In this document: positions 1-8,424 of the stretch, piece after piece
Layout of the letters: the number at the start of each line of letters is the position of its first letter
How positions within the stretch are numbered: position 1 is the stretch's first letter
NCBI RefSeq assembly: GCF_030053895.1
Contig: NZ_CP125781.1
Location: forward strand, 558,001-622,000
Reading direction: 5' to 3'
Length of the DNA: 64,000 nucleotides
Origin: Trabulsiella odontotermitis
GTDB taxonomy: Bacteria; Pseudomonadota; Gammaproteobacteria; Enterobacterales; Enterobacteriaceae
The notes under the pieces: generated by a model
What the model saw: the letters and a program-made list of their open reading frames with translations, nothing else
What the model was told of the DNA's origin: nothing
Database searches by the model: none
Made by a program: the position numbers and the translations under genes

Positions 1-273
1 CACGGTGACCGAGTCGAAGGTCATCGGGTTACAGTCCTGCAATTTAATGGAGAACGGGACAGGCGTTGTTTTCCCGGTGCCATACAGTGATTTAATCGAG
101 ATCTTGCCGAAATCCACCGGCACACGCTCAGACTCTGGCGCAATACTGCACGGATAGGCGATTACCAGCCCCTTAAAACTGAGATCGCCGCCAATCAGTT
201 CTCCCTGCGCCAGTACCGGTGCCGGAAGCAATGCGGCCACCAGCAGGGCTGCGAGGGTCATCAGTCGGTTCAT
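1..273 (-). CDS. Minor fimbrial pilin, 3' end cut by window edge
   Basis: This is a secreted fimbrial subunit that would be assembled by the usher and chaperone encoded upstream. Ninety-one codons are visible from the ATG at 273. The product opens with a signal peptide (MNRLMTLAALLVAALLPAP, cleavage probably after VLA). A pilin fold follows, with a first Cys in an AYPCSIAP context, the usual VDFGKI strand, and a second Cys in LQDCNP, the normal pilin disulfide pair. The start is supported by AAGGAGGG a few bases upstream. It lies 9 bases after the stop of the adhesin-like gene, so it is in the same operon. The C-terminal donor strand lies outside the window, so the exact role (tip adaptor or shaft) is unknown. 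Confidence 0.85.
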   Translation of the reverse strand, partial: MNRLMTLAALLVAALLPAPVLAQGELIGGDLSFKGLVIAYPCSIAPESERVPVDFGKISIKSLYGTGKTTPVPFSIKLQDCNPMTFDSVTV

Positions 274-282
274 ATTCCCTCC

Positions 283-1314
283 TTACTGGAATTCAGCCAC
301 GATCGTTGCGGAGGCACGGAATTCACCTTCCGGGATCACGGATGTTGCGCTTCTGGCGATCGGTGCCGCGGTGAGGTTCCAGTCACCTTCGTTATTGGCA
401 AAGCCCGGCACGTTATAAAACGTGTTCGGCGAAACAGGCGTGCCCTGGCGATCTTTTAAGGCGATGCCCAGGTCCGAACGATCCACGGTACCAGTGGTGC
501 TCAGGTATTTGCCGTCGACAAACGCCGGGTTAGGCTGCTGGATGCCGAGTTTGATGTTCAGCGCGCCCTGCGAGAAACTCCCGCCCTCGCATTTCACGTG
601 AATAGGGACGTTCTGGCTGTAACGGGTGCCATCCAGCAGGTTTCCCGAGCCGGGAATGGTGCCGAAATCCACCACGATGGGCGAGCCCTGGTTGACAGTG
701 CATTTATCCGGCACCGTCAGCACGCCAGAGGCGATAGTGATCCGCGACAGCGCGGTTTGCCCCATCGGTCCTGGCCCCAGGCGACCAAACAGTCTGGCAA
801 TTTCAGAACCTTGTAAATTCAGGCCGTTGATAATCGGTTTGGTGATCATAAAAGTCACACGGCCCCGGGCGCCGGACGCAAATTCGTTCACCAGGACCGT
901 ACTGGGTACGTTGCAGTAGTTCTGGTTGACGTTGTTAGAGACGTTTTCGAACGGAACGGTGACGTACTGTTGCAGGTTGCCGCCGATATATATCTCAATT
1001 TTGACGTCCATATAGTCATTAAGCTTGAGATAACCCGGCGTCGAGCCAGACTGGTTTAACGTCGCCTGCGACATAAAATAGACCGGCTGGTCAACCATCG
1101 ACTGTGAGCAATAGGCGCGCCCCTGAAACATCCCGGCCAGATCGAATTCATCGACGACGGTCGACCCGGCCTGGTTGTTGGTAATGTCCTGATTATCAAT
1201 GCTAATGAAATAATCATAAGTCCCGTTCACCGGGACGATTTCACCGTCCACGGCCAGACAAGCGGTGGACGGGAAGAGTAATGCGCAAAGCAGCAGCTTC
1301 ACTGAAGGTCTCAT
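283..1314 (-). CDS. Two-domain fimbrial adhesin-like protein
   Basis: This is a probable tip or adhesive subunit of the fimbria, 343 residues, about twice a normal pilin. A signal peptide (residues 1 to about 21, ending ACLA) leads into an N-terminal domain of about 180 residues with its own Cys pair (AYCSQS and NYCNVP). A C-terminal pilin domain follows with Cys in DKCTVNQG and VKCEGG and the usual VDFGTIPG strand. It ends in alternating hydrophobics (ATIVAEFQ), as pilins that donate a strand do. Two-domain architecture (receptor-binding plus pilin domain) is that of FimH-type adhesins. The N-domain is not one I recognise, so the ligand is unknown. The start codon overlaps the stop of the upstream pilin by one base (TAATG). 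Another pilin gene follows it, so it is not the last subunit gene. Confidence 0.75.
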   Translation of the reverse strand: MRPSVKLLLCALLFPSTACLAVDGEIVPVNGTYDYFISIDNQDITNNQAGSTVVDEFDLAGMFQGRAYCSQSMVDQPVYFMSQATLNQSGSTPGYLKLNDYMDVKIEIYIGGNLQQYVTVPFENVSNNVNQNYCNVPSTVLVNEFASGARGRVTFMITKPIINGLNLQGSEIARLFGRLGPGPMGQTALSRITIASGVLTVPDKCTVNQGSPIVVDFGTIPGSGNLLDGTRYSQNVPIHVKCEGGSFSQGALNIKLGIQQPNPAFVDGKYLSTTGTVDRSDLGIALKDRQGTPVSPNTFYNVPGFANNEGDWNLTAAPIARSATSVIPEGEFRASATIVAEFQ

Positions 1315-1937
1315 TACAGGTACTCCATCTTCAGGCGAACCAGACCGCTAAACTCACCAGCAAGAACGTTTGTCCCGGTGGATTCCAGCGCTGCGAGGAA
1401 ATTCAGCTCGCTGTCGCCAGGATTCACCAGATACGGTGCGTTTGTCTGATTCACTTCCAGCGCGTTGCCTTTCATGTCCATCAGGCGCACGCCCGCGCCC
1501 AGGGTTGTCCCCGTGGTGCGGATCAACTGGCGGTTGTTGATATCGGATTCGCCAATAAAGGTCACCTGAACCGCCTGCTCGCTGGTGCTGTAAGCCCGCC
1601 AGTCGTCGCCAGTGCTTTTCGGGGCGAGGCTGCTGCGCGCCTGGCTGGCGCCTTTCAGACAATCTTTCAGATATAACGTGAAGCGCACAGGCTGGCTGCG
1701 ATCGCCTGCCTGATGGAACTGCCGGGCGCTGATCTCACCCAGCTCAATATCCTGAATGCGGCTTTTCGTCGTCAGTACACAGGTCGAGGCATGCACAGAA
1801 CCATGAAACCGGACAATGCCGCTCTCTTCGCCGACACGATCCTGAGTAGTGGGCGAGGGCAGCAACGGCGAGTCGGCACAGGTCTGAAACGTCACGCCCA
1901 CTGCCAGCAGGGCGAGTAAGGGAAGTTTATTTGGCAT
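1314..1937 (-). CDS. Minor fimbrial pilin
   Basis: This is a fimbrial subunit of 207 residues. It has an N-terminal export signal (about residues 1-21, ending TCA) and a pilin domain from about residue 40, with Cys in HASTCVLT and LKDCLKG and an IELGEISA strand. The C-terminus (GLVRLKMEYL) is the alternating hydrophobic strand recognised by the chaperone and exchanged between subunits. About 20 residues of linker after the signal peptide make it longer than a simple pilin. It follows the chaperone gene by 18 bases and overlaps the adhesin-like gene by one base. In Pap/Mrp-type operons the genes at this position encode adaptor pilins (PapJ/K/E or MrpE/F/G); which one this equals cannot be told by eye. 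Confidence 0.8.
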   Translation of the reverse strand: MPNKLPLLALLAVGVTFQTCADSPLLPSPTTQDRVGEESGIVRFHGSVHASTCVLTTKSRIQDIELGEISARQFHQAGDRSQPVRFTLYLKDCLKGASQARSSLAPKSTGDDWRAYSTSEQAVQVTFIGESDINNRQLIRTTGTTLGAGVRLMDMKGNALEVNQTNAPYLVNPGDSELNFLAALESTGTNVLAGEFSGLVRLKMEYL

Positions 1938-1955
1938 CGTCAGGTTCCTTCTTAA

Positions 1956-2699
1956 TTAACCCTGCTGTGCAGGCGGCAGCGCTTTACAGGTATTGCCATC
2001 GCAGCGGTATTTCAGTTCCGGGTGACCGCCGTAGTCGTTCACATACATCATCGAAAAATCGCTGACGCCCGCCTCGGTAATCGCGAACTGCTGGCTGGAT
2101 TTCGGCGCGATCATGATCCCCGGGAAACGGGTGATTTTGCCTCCCGACGCTTTCGACAAGCCAATAATGGTGACGTAATACGGCGTCGGATTCTGGGCGG
2201 TCATCTGACTGCCGTTTTTGTGGAAAATCACCTGGTCCTGCCAGACATCGCTTTTGTTCTTCGGGATCACCGCTGCGGGCCGGTAAAACAGCTTGATGCG
2301 TGACTGCATCGCCAGTTGCAGCGTGTTGGGTTTATCCGGCTTGGGCGGGATCTCCCTGACGTTGAGATAGAACAGGCTCTCTCTGTCTTTCGGCAGACTC
2401 TCGATGCCCGCGGTTTTGGTGACGCGGGCAATCCCTTTCTGCCCACCGTTAATCCGCTGTAGCGGCGGTAACACGATCAGCGGCCCGGTGATCTTTTTGC
2501 CATGCTCGTCTTCCACCCATGACTGCGCGAGGAAGGGAATATCCGGGCTGGTATTAGAGAGATTCGCGCTCGACGACGCCTCTTTTTCCGTAATAATGAC
2601 GCGGGTGCGATCGAGGGAGACCCCCGCCTGAGCGTCGATGCCGATCGCACCCAGTACGAGAGCGGCAATCCAGCGTCTGTGATGTCTTTTATTGCTCAT
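1956..2699 (-). CDS. Periplasmic fimbrial chaperone, PapD family
   Basis: This is a periplasmic chaperone that caps and folds pilins by donor-strand complementation and hands them to the usher. It has 247 residues with a signal peptide ending AQA. Two immunoglobulin-like domains follow. The two residues that anchor the pilin C-terminus are visible: Arg in LDRTRVI near the mature N-terminus and Lys in RIKLFYRP near the end of domain 1. The C-terminus has a Cys pair in YRCDGNTC, as in PapD-type chaperones. Its place directly after the usher gene (43-base gap) is the Pap/Mrp arrangement. The start ATG at 2699 gives a normal family length. Confidence 0.93.
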   Translation of the reverse strand: MSNKRHHRRWIAALVLGAIGIDAQAGVSLDRTRVIITEKEASSSANLSNTSPDIPFLAQSWVEDEHGKKITGPLIVLPPLQRINGGQKGIARVTKTAGIESLPKDRESLFYLNVREIPPKPDKPNTLQLAMQSRIKLFYRPAAVIPKNKSDVWQDQVIFHKNGSQMTAQNPTPYYVTIIGLSKASGGKITRFPGIMIAPKSSQQFAITEAGVSDFSMMYVNDYGGHPELKYRCDGNTCKALPPAQQG

Positions 2700-2742
2700 T
2701 TTTTGCCTTTTATTACAGTAAGATAACTCGTTATATTGCGAC

Positions 2743-5220
2743 TTAGCGGCGGCATGGCAGCAGCGTATCGGCCTGCTGTCCGGTGATGCCAGGCGGTATC
2801 GTGACCTGACACTGTTTCTTGCCGCCCCACATCACGTTCAGCGTTTCGTCAGGATTCACCCCGGCAAGCCAGGCCTGTCCGTTTTCCATCACCATCGCCA
2901 CGCTGACGCCATCGCCGTTATACACTTCCGCGCCGAAGGGCGGTTCGCTGCCGTCTGCAAGGCGCAGGGTGCCCATCATCTTTATCCCTTTCGCCATGCC
3001 GAACGCCTGGTAACCGATGGCGCCTTCGGTGAGCGTCGTGGTGCTGATGGCTTTCGACGGTTCGATATCGCCGTCCATCGCGTCAACATCCACGCGGGTG
3101 TCAAAGCTGTTGTAACTCACCACATCCGGTACCACGGCAATCCCGGCGCTGTTGGTGCGTGAACGCTCGCCATTGAGCGGTACGCCGCCGATGCCATTGG
3201 TATCCACCATCACGCGGGCGGTGTTCATGGTGGCGCCGCTGTTGTGCAGCGCGGCGCCATGGCGCGTAGCGGTAAAGCCGCCGCGCAGGGTAGTGCCTAT
3301 CGCCATGTACTCATTTTGCTGATAGCTGGCGTTGGTATTGATTTCAGCCAGTTGCGAACGATGCTGGTAATAGCCATCGGCGCTCGCGTTGCCGCTCTGG
3401 CTCGCCCCGGCGCGAATACGCCACAGGTTGTTGTAATCGCTGTTGTCGGTATAAGACGCCATCGGGCTGGTCTTGCCGTTGTTGGTCTGAATATCGAGAC
3501 CCGCCCATTTGTTATCGCCAATCGGCACCGACACCGAGAAGGCGATGGAGTCATCTCTGCGCCCCTTGTACTCGGTGCGATACGCGGAAAGGTTGGCGGA
3601 AATGCCGCTGATTTCGCCGATGCGGAAGGAACGCCCGACCGCGAAACCGTAACGATCCTGACTGCGCCTGTCCCAGTAGTTCTGATGCGTATAGGTGATA
3701 AACACGGTCGTCGCTTTACCCGGCTCGTCAGCCCAGAAGGTTTTGTTACCAGTGATGGTATAGAGCTCTTTTTCACGCCCCAGATGGTCATAGCCCTGAT
3801 AACGCTCATCAAGGTATTGCGCCATGGTACGGAAATCTTCCTGCGAGAAGCGGTAACCGGCGAAGGTGATCGCGCTGTTGTACTCTTCAAACGTTTTCGC
3901 GTAGCTCAGTTTGTACGAAGTCCCTTTCAGACGTCTGCCGTCGGGCCTGCGGCTCCAGGATTCGGTGGCATCGATGGAGAGTGCACCGAGAATGCTGAGG
4001 TCACGACCAATACCGAGTGAGGTTGCGGTGTACTCTCTACCGGAGGATTGCAAGCCGCCATACAGCGACCAGGCATTGCTGATCCCCCAGGAAAAATCAC
4101 CGGAGAGGAATGCCGGCCCCTGGATTTTATGGTTGTAACGAGATGGCGCACCGCCGGAAACGTTGTAGCGCACGTAGCCAGGACGTGTGAGATATGGAAT
4201 GTTGGCGGTGTTCACCTGGAAGGTGGAGACCGAGCCATCCTGCTCTTCTACGCGGACATCCAGCACGCCACGCACTGAGCTGCGTAAATCCTGAATGTTA
4301 AACGGGCCTGCCGGCACAGTGGTTCCATAAATCACCCGTCCGCTCTGGCTGACAGTCACTTTGGCGTTGCTGCGCGCGAGACCGTGAATTTCAGGCGCGT
4401 AACCTTGCAGCGCCGGTGGCAACATGCGCTCGTCGCTGGCGAGGTTCACCCCGGTAAAGCGCAGCGTGTCGAACACCTGTGAGTTGAGGTAGATCTCACC
4501 CAGCGTCAGTTTGGCGGCCATCATCGGCAGCGGACGATAGGCGTAGAGCTGATTCCAGTCGAAATCGAACTGATGGTTGTCGCTGTAGTAGCTGGTCTGG
4601 TACTCGCCACGGAAACGCCAGGCGCCGATATTCATGCCTGCCTGACCATAGCCTGACAGCGAACTGTAGTTGTCGCTGTGATCAAATTGTCGGGTTAACT
4701 GCCCGTTCAGGCTGTAGTCAAAAATGAAACCGGCAATCCCCTGATCCCAGCGCTCGGGCGGCGTCCAGTCCGGGTCGTTATATTTCATCCATGCCTGCGG
4801 AACGGTGATTTCAAGCACACCGGCATAGTTGCTTACGGTGGCGCCCGGCAGGCTTTGCAGGGTGTAGCAGTTTTCAAAGCGTTGCTCGACTTTCAGTCGC
4901 GCTTCTTCTTTTAACGCCAGTTTGCTCAGCAGATCACCGGTGATACACGGCATCGTGCTCTTGCCTTCAGGCGCGTCGATGTAACGAATTTTCTCCTGAC
5001 CCACCGGCTGGCCGTTAATACGGATATCCAGCAGGTAATCGCCAGGCGTAACATAGTTATCCGTTGAAAAACGGGACAAATCGATACGAGAACGGTCCGC
5101 CGCATCCAGTACGTCGGTATTAAATTCAACGCTCTCATCTGCATATGCAGTTGTGGCATAACAGAGACTCATTACCTGTAAGGCAATTATCGTTATTTTT
5201 GTTTTTAATGTAACCGACAT
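2743..5220 (-). CDS. Outer-membrane fimbrial usher
   Basis: This is the outer-membrane pore through which chaperone-pilin complexes are assembled and secreted. It has 825 residues from the ATG at 5220, typical for ushers (about 800-870). It has a signal peptide ending TAYA and an N-terminal chaperone-binding domain beginning ESVEFNTDVL. A long 24-strand barrel follows, containing the family motif region around LPPALQGYAPEIHG, with a plug domain (ARSNAKVTVSQSGRVIY). The C-terminal domains carry a Cys pair (KKQCQV and LPCRR). An in-frame TTG 15 bases upstream could also start translation, but the ATG gives a cleaner signal peptide. It follows the second pilin gene by 69 bases. Confidence 0.95.
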   Translation of the reverse strand: MSVTLKTKITIIALQVMSLCYATTAYADESVEFNTDVLDAADRSRIDLSRFSTDNYVTPGDYLLDIRINGQPVGQEKIRYIDAPEGKSTMPCITGDLLSKLALKEEARLKVEQRFENCYTLQSLPGATVSNYAGVLEITVPQAWMKYNDPDWTPPERWDQGIAGFIFDYSLNGQLTRQFDHSDNYSSLSGYGQAGMNIGAWRFRGEYQTSYYSDNHQFDFDWNQLYAYRPLPMMAAKLTLGEIYLNSQVFDTLRFTGVNLASDERMLPPALQGYAPEIHGLARSNAKVTVSQSGRVIYGTTVPAGPFNIQDLRSSVRGVLDVRVEEQDGSVSTFQVNTANIPYLTRPGYVRYNVSGGAPSRYNHKIQGPAFLSGDFSWGISNAWSLYGGLQSSGREYTATSLGIGRDLSILGALSIDATESWSRRPDGRRLKGTSYKLSYAKTFEEYNSAITFAGYRFSQEDFRTMAQYLDERYQGYDHLGREKELYTITGNKTFWADEPGKATTVFITYTHQNYWDRRSQDRYGFAVGRSFRIGEISGISANLSAYRTEYKGRRDDSIAFSVSVPIGDNKWAGLDIQTNNGKTSPMASYTDNSDYNNLWRIRAGASQSGNASADGYYQHRSQLAEINTNASYQQNEYMAIGTTLRGGFTATRHGAALHNSGATMNTARVMVDTNGIGGVPLNGERSRTNSAGIAVVPDVVSYNSFDTRVDVDAMDGDIEPSKAISTTTLTEGAIGYQAFGMAKGIKMMGTLRLADGSEPPFGAEVYNGDGVSVAMVMENGQAWLAGVNPDETLNVMWGGKKQCQVTIPPGITGQQADTLLPCRR

Positions 5221-5289
5221 GATTTTTCGTCCCAAAAAAATCTGTTGAAAAAATACTGCGTCCCATCCTGGAATTATTAATTTTATTTA

Positions 5290-5841
5290 TTAGTTGTAAT
5301 CCATAAAAACCTGGGCAACAGCATAGAACTCGCCAGCTTTAATATTTTGCTGCTGGACCGGAACCAGTGATGCAGTAAATTGCAATGTATTATCATCGTC
5401 ACTGAGTTCATATCCCATTGAGGGTTTACCGATCGTTAATATTTCGCTGTGTCGGCCATGCAGACGAATACCAAAACCATCTGCTTCGCCGGTAATTAAT
5501 AGCGTGGTGGGATCGGAGGTCAGGGCTTCACCCATGAATGTCACGGTGGCATAGGGAAAAAGCGTGCTGCCATTTTCTCTTTTCACTACCCTGCAACCCG
5601 CAAGCTGGACAAGAAAAGGACGCGTGATACTCACTTCTTTACTCTGGCTGATATGACCGGCGGAGATCTCGCCGAATTCCACCAGAACGTCACGATTCGA
5701 GGGGGCAAATGCGCAGGCCGCTTCGATGATCTCACCGCTCATCGCTAATGAACCCGGCGTCACGGTTGCGGCGGGAGCCGGAAGCGAACCCAGCAGCGCA
5801 CATGATAGAACGGGCAAAAAGAGTGCCTTACTTATCGTCAT
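5290..5841 (-). CDS. Fimbrial pilin, anchor-type position (PapH/MrpB-like)
   Basis: This is a pilin of 183 residues placed between the major pilin and usher genes, where Pap-type operons carry the assembly-terminating anchor (PapH) and Mrp-type operons carry MrpB. The start at 5841 is chosen because GGGAGGG lies six bases upstream; an ATG 24 bases further upstream lacks this. It has a signal peptide ending PAPAA. Pilin Cys residues are in AACAFAPS and AGCRVVKR, with a VEFGEISA strand. The C-terminus (YAVAQVFMDYN) has the donor-strand pattern. The anchor role is inferred from gene order only. Confidence 0.82.
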   Translation of the reverse strand: MTISKALFLPVLSCALLGSLPAPAATVTPGSLAMSGEIIEAACAFAPSNRDVLVEFGEISAGHISQSKEVSITRPFLVQLAGCRVVKRENGSTLFPYATVTFMGEALTSDPTTLLITGEADGFGIRLHGRHSEILTIGKPSMGYELSDDDNTLQFTASLVPVQQQNIKAGEFYAVAQVFMDYN

Positions 5842-5875
5842 TCTGTCCCTCCCTGACGCGGTCATCCTGTTTGAT

Positions 5876-5899
5876 GAGTGCGGGAAAACTCCCGCACTC
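5876..5899 (-). other. Strong intercistronic hairpin between major pilin and next pilin gene
   Basis: A perfect 10-bp inverted repeat (GAGTGCGGGA / TCCCGCACTC) with a 4-base loop lies in the 73-base gap after the major pilin gene. On the minus (transcribed) strand it is not followed by a run of T, so it is not a classical terminator. A partial terminator or a 3'-stabilising hairpin at this place would give more major-pilin mRNA than downstream mRNA, as in other fimbrial operons. The structure is seen; the role is inferred. Confidence 0.7.
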
Positions 5900-5914
5900 C
5901 GGCTTTCTGAAGGA

Positions 5915-6448
5915 TTACTGATAATCGATCTGGAAGTTGATGGTTGACTGGAACGTACCCGCCATTACCGTTGCTGACGCGCTTTCCGCTTTCACGTAAG
6001 CCACGAATGGAATGACGTTGGAACCATCAACCAACTGTACAGCAGTTGTCGGCTGGCCCCAGACGACATCCTGGCTGGCGCTGTCACGCAGACCAATCCC
6101 GGCGCCAGACGCGGTGCCAGAAGTGAAGGCTGCCAGTGTGCCATCAGTCGGGTTGAGGCTGGTTGGGGTGTAAGAAACAACCGCGCTATCTGCCACAGTG
6201 GTGTCACAGTGTTGCAGTTCGATGTTTTGATGAACGTTGCCAGCACGCGCGCCATTCGCCAGAGCAGAAACAGGGATCTGGCCGAAATCAACAGTGACCG
6301 GGCTTGAGTTTGGCGCCAGACCACAGGCGGTATTAACCAGTTCACCCTGGAATTCAATCATGCCGTTCGTTGTATCAGCCGCGAAAACTGACACAGAACC
6401 CAGAGCAGCAGAGAATGCAACAGCCATAGCGACTTTATTCATATTCAT
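5915..6448 (-). CDS. Major fimbrial pilin
   Basis: This is the first gene of the fimbrial operon and most likely the shaft subunit, 177 residues. The start ATG at 6448 has AGGA seven bases upstream and gives a textbook signal peptide (MNMNKVAMAVAF... ending VFA before ADTT). An upstream in-frame ATG at 6556 would put 36 unlikely residues in front of it. The mature protein has the pilin Cys pair (NTACGLAP, QHCDTT), a VTVDFGQIPV strand, small-residue-rich loops, and a C-terminal strand INFQIDYQ with the penultimate Tyr typical of major pilins. It is transcribed away from roxA from the AT-rich region upstream. Confidence 0.92.
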   Translation of the reverse strand: MNMNKVAMAVAFSAALGSVSVFAADTTNGMIEFQGELVNTACGLAPNSSPVTVDFGQIPVSALANGARAGNVHQNIELQHCDTTVADSAVVSYTPTSLNPTDGTLAAFTSGTASGAGIGLRDSASQDVVWGQPTTAVQLVDGSNVIPFVAYVKAESASATVMAGTFQSTINFQIDYQ

Positions 6449-6873
6449 AACAATATCCTGTTTGTATAAATTACCTGAAAAATAAAGAGTCATAACCACG
6501 CGAGCAATAATTTGCTCTGTTGTTAAAAACTCCTGGTTTGTTCCAGCAAAGTTCATATTAATAATTAAATAAGTGAACCATTCACTGTTTAATTATTGAT
6601 CCTCCGTTGAACCGATTCGGATGCTAGCAAATCAAAAATTACCTTCAAAGCACTACATTCTATGTGGAGATATATACGCATTTATAACTCGCAGATAATT
6701 TATGATGAGATTTATATCTCGCGAACCTGTGCGATTAATCTTAAAGATATTGTCATGGTAGATATTTGGCGAAAAACATCGCGGGCAGGTAAACCGTTCC
6801 TTGACCAATGACAAAGCGGCATCGCGGCGAGTCTCTCTATAATCCTCCGTCTTCTTCTTACGGGTACCCACCG
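6449..6873. other. Divergent control region between fimbrial operon and roxA
   Basis: About 425 bases, clearly more AT-rich than the flanking genes, separate the two divergently read genes, so promoters for both must lie here. I saw no pair of GATC boxes spaced as in pap and no long inverted repeat flanking a promoter, so neither Pap-like methylation switching nor FimB-type inversion is evident. A 72-codon reading frame at 6653-6871 on the minus strand has no recognisable features and no good ribosome site. Confidence 0.6.
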
Positions 6874-7995
6874 ATGACGTATCAACTGAATCTGAACTGG
6901 CCGGAATTTTTAGAGAAATACTGGCAAAAACAACCTGTTGTGCTGAAAAAAGCCTTTCCGGGTTTTGTCGATCCGATCACGCCAGATGAGCTGGCTGGTC
7001 TGGCGATGGAGCCGGAAGTCGACAGCCGTCTGGTCAGTCACTTCGACGGTAAATGGCAGGCCAGTAACGGTCCTTTTGAACATTTTGACGGCCTGGGGGA
7101 AACCGGCTGGTCGCTGCTGGCACAAGCCGTAAACCACTGGCATGCGCCGTCTGCCGAACTGGTGCGCCCGTTCCGCGTGCTGCCGGACTGGCGGCTGGAT
7201 GATCTGATGATCTCCTTCTCTGTACCGGGTGGTGGCGTCGGGCCGCACATCGATCAGTACGATGTTTTCATCATTCAGGGAATGGGTAGTCGTCGCTGGC
7301 GCGTGGGGGACAAACTGCCGATGCGTCAGTTCTGCCCGCATCCGGCTCTGCTGCATGTTGATCCGTTCACGCCGATCATCGATGAAGATCTCGAACCGGG
7401 CGATATCCTCTATATTCCGCCAGGCTTCCCGCACGATGGCTTCACCCATGAAACCGCGATGAACTATTCGGTGGGTTTTCGTGGGCCGAATGGCCGTGAT
7501 CTGATCAGCAGCTTTGCCGATTACGCGCTGGAAAACGATCTCGGCGGCGAGCACTACTGTGATCCTGATTTAACCTGCCGCGAGCATCCGGGCCGGGTGG
7601 AAGAGTACGAACTTGACCGCCTGCGCGACATGATGATCGACATGATCAACCAGCGTGAAGATTTCACCCAGTGGTTTGGCCGCTTTGCCACCACGCCGCG
7701 TCACGAGCTGGATATCGCACCGGCGGAACCGCCGTATGCGCCGGAGGAGATCTACGACGCGCTGATGGGCGGAGAAACGCTGGCCCGCCTGAGCGGGCTG
7801 CGGGTGCTGAACATCGGCGACAGTTTCTTCATCAACAGCGAACGGCTGAACACCGTTGATGCCGCCGCGGCTGATGCGCTGTGCCGTTACACCACCTTAA
7901 GCCAGAACGAACTGGGCGATGCGCTGCAAAACCCGGCGTTCGTGGTCGAACTGACCGAACTGGTGAATCAGGGTTACTGGTTCTTCAACGAATAA
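6874..7995 (+). CDS. roxA: Ribosomal protein uL16 arginine 3-hydroxylase, RoxA/YcfD type
   Basis: This is an iron(II)/2-oxoglutarate oxygenase with a JmjC-like cupin; the family hydroxylates an arginine of ribosomal protein L16. It has 373 residues, the same as E. coli YcfD. The iron ligands are visible: His125 and Asp127 in GPHIDQYD, and His187 in PPGFPHDG. The C-terminal half is the winged-helix part ending WFFNE. The ATG at 6874 is chosen over the upstream in-frame ATG at 6808 because it matches the family N-terminus (xYQLxLNWPxFLE). In E. coli the gene sits beside phoPQ; here it stands between a fimbrial operon and a toxin-family operon. By memory its sequence differs noticeably from E. 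coli YcfD, so it may be a relocated or second copy. Confidence 0.88.
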   Translation: MTYQLNLNWPEFLEKYWQKQPVVLKKAFPGFVDPITPDELAGLAMEPEVDSRLVSHFDGKWQASNGPFEHFDGLGETGWSLLAQAVNHWHAPSAELVRPFRVLPDWRLDDLMISFSVPGGGVGPHIDQYDVFIIQGMGSRRWRVGDKLPMRQFCPHPALLHVDPFTPIIDEDLEPGDILYIPPGFPHDGFTHETAMNYSVGFRGPNGRDLISSFADYALENDLGGEHYCDPDLTCREHPGRVEEYELDRLRDMMIDMINQREDFTQWFGRFATTPRHELDIAPAEPPYAPEEIYDALMGGETLARLSGLRVLNIGDSFFINSERLNTVDAAAADALCRYTTLSQNELGDALQNPAFVVELTELVNQGYWFFNE

Positions 7996-8006
7996 GTTTC
8001 ACCGCA

Positions 8007-8030
8007 GCACGGCGCCTGAAAACGCCGTGC
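8007..8030. terminator. Hairpin between convergent roxA and VOC gene
   Basis: An 8-bp perfect inverted repeat (GCACGGCG / CGCCGTGC) with an 8-base loop lies in the 42-base gap between two converging genes. There is no long T run on either strand, so efficiency is uncertain. The position suggests a shared terminator. Confidence 0.55.
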
Positions 8031-8037
8031 CTGTCAG

Positions 8038-8424
8038 TTATTCCCCAACAATTTCAATCAGATTACCGTCCGGATCGGTCAGCACGGCTTCGTAATAGCC
8101 GTCGCCGGTCACCCGCGGCGGGCTTTTCAGAATACCCTGCTGACGCGCGCGATCGGCTAGCGCATCCACACTGGCTTTACTGCCCACGTTCAACGCGACG
8201 TGCGCCCAACCGGTGATTGTTTTATTGTCCGGGGCATCGGTCAGCGCTGGTAGCGTCATCAGCTCAATGGTCGGGCCTTCGTCGAGGGTGATGAAATACG
8301 ATTCAAAACCCGGATTGTTGCGGCTCTGGTATTTTGCATTCGCCGTACCGCCAAAAAAGGTTTGCCAGAATGCGGCCTGCGCGTCGAGATTGCGGGTCCA
8401 GAGCGCAACGTGGGCAATTTTCAT
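8038..8424 (-). CDS. VOC-fold protein (glyoxalase/bleomycin-resistance/dioxygenase superfamily)
   Basis: This is a small vicinal-oxygen-chelate protein of 128 residues with the two beta-alpha-beta-beta-beta modules of the family. The first begins KIAHVALWTRNLDAQ and the second GWAHVALNVGS. It ends LTDPDGNLIEIVGE, the usual C-terminal strand. Candidate metal ligands are the His in IAHVAL, the Glu in PTIELMT, the His in GWAHVAL and the Glu in LIEIVG. The substrate cannot be deduced; lactoylglutathione lyase-type activity is possible but unproven. Its start overlaps the stop of the upstream methyltransferase (ATGA), so the two are translationally coupled and belong to the yjhX operon. Confidence 0.82.
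   Translation of the reverse strand: MKIAHVALWTRNLDAQAAFWQTFFGGTANAKYQSRNNPGFESYFITLDEGPTIELMTLPALTDAPDNKTITGWAHVALNVGSKASVDALADRARQQGILKSPPRVTGDGYYEAVLTDPDGNLIEIVGE

Noticed and set aside
6557..6800. Possible phase-variable switch upstream of the major pilin gene
   Set aside because: No inverted repeats flanking a promoter and no pair of GATC boxes at Pap-type spacing were found.
6653..6871. A 72-codon minus-strand reading frame in the fimbriae-roxA gap
   Set aside because: Weak start context, no recognisable family and low-complexity basic composition; it would overlap the roxA 5' region.
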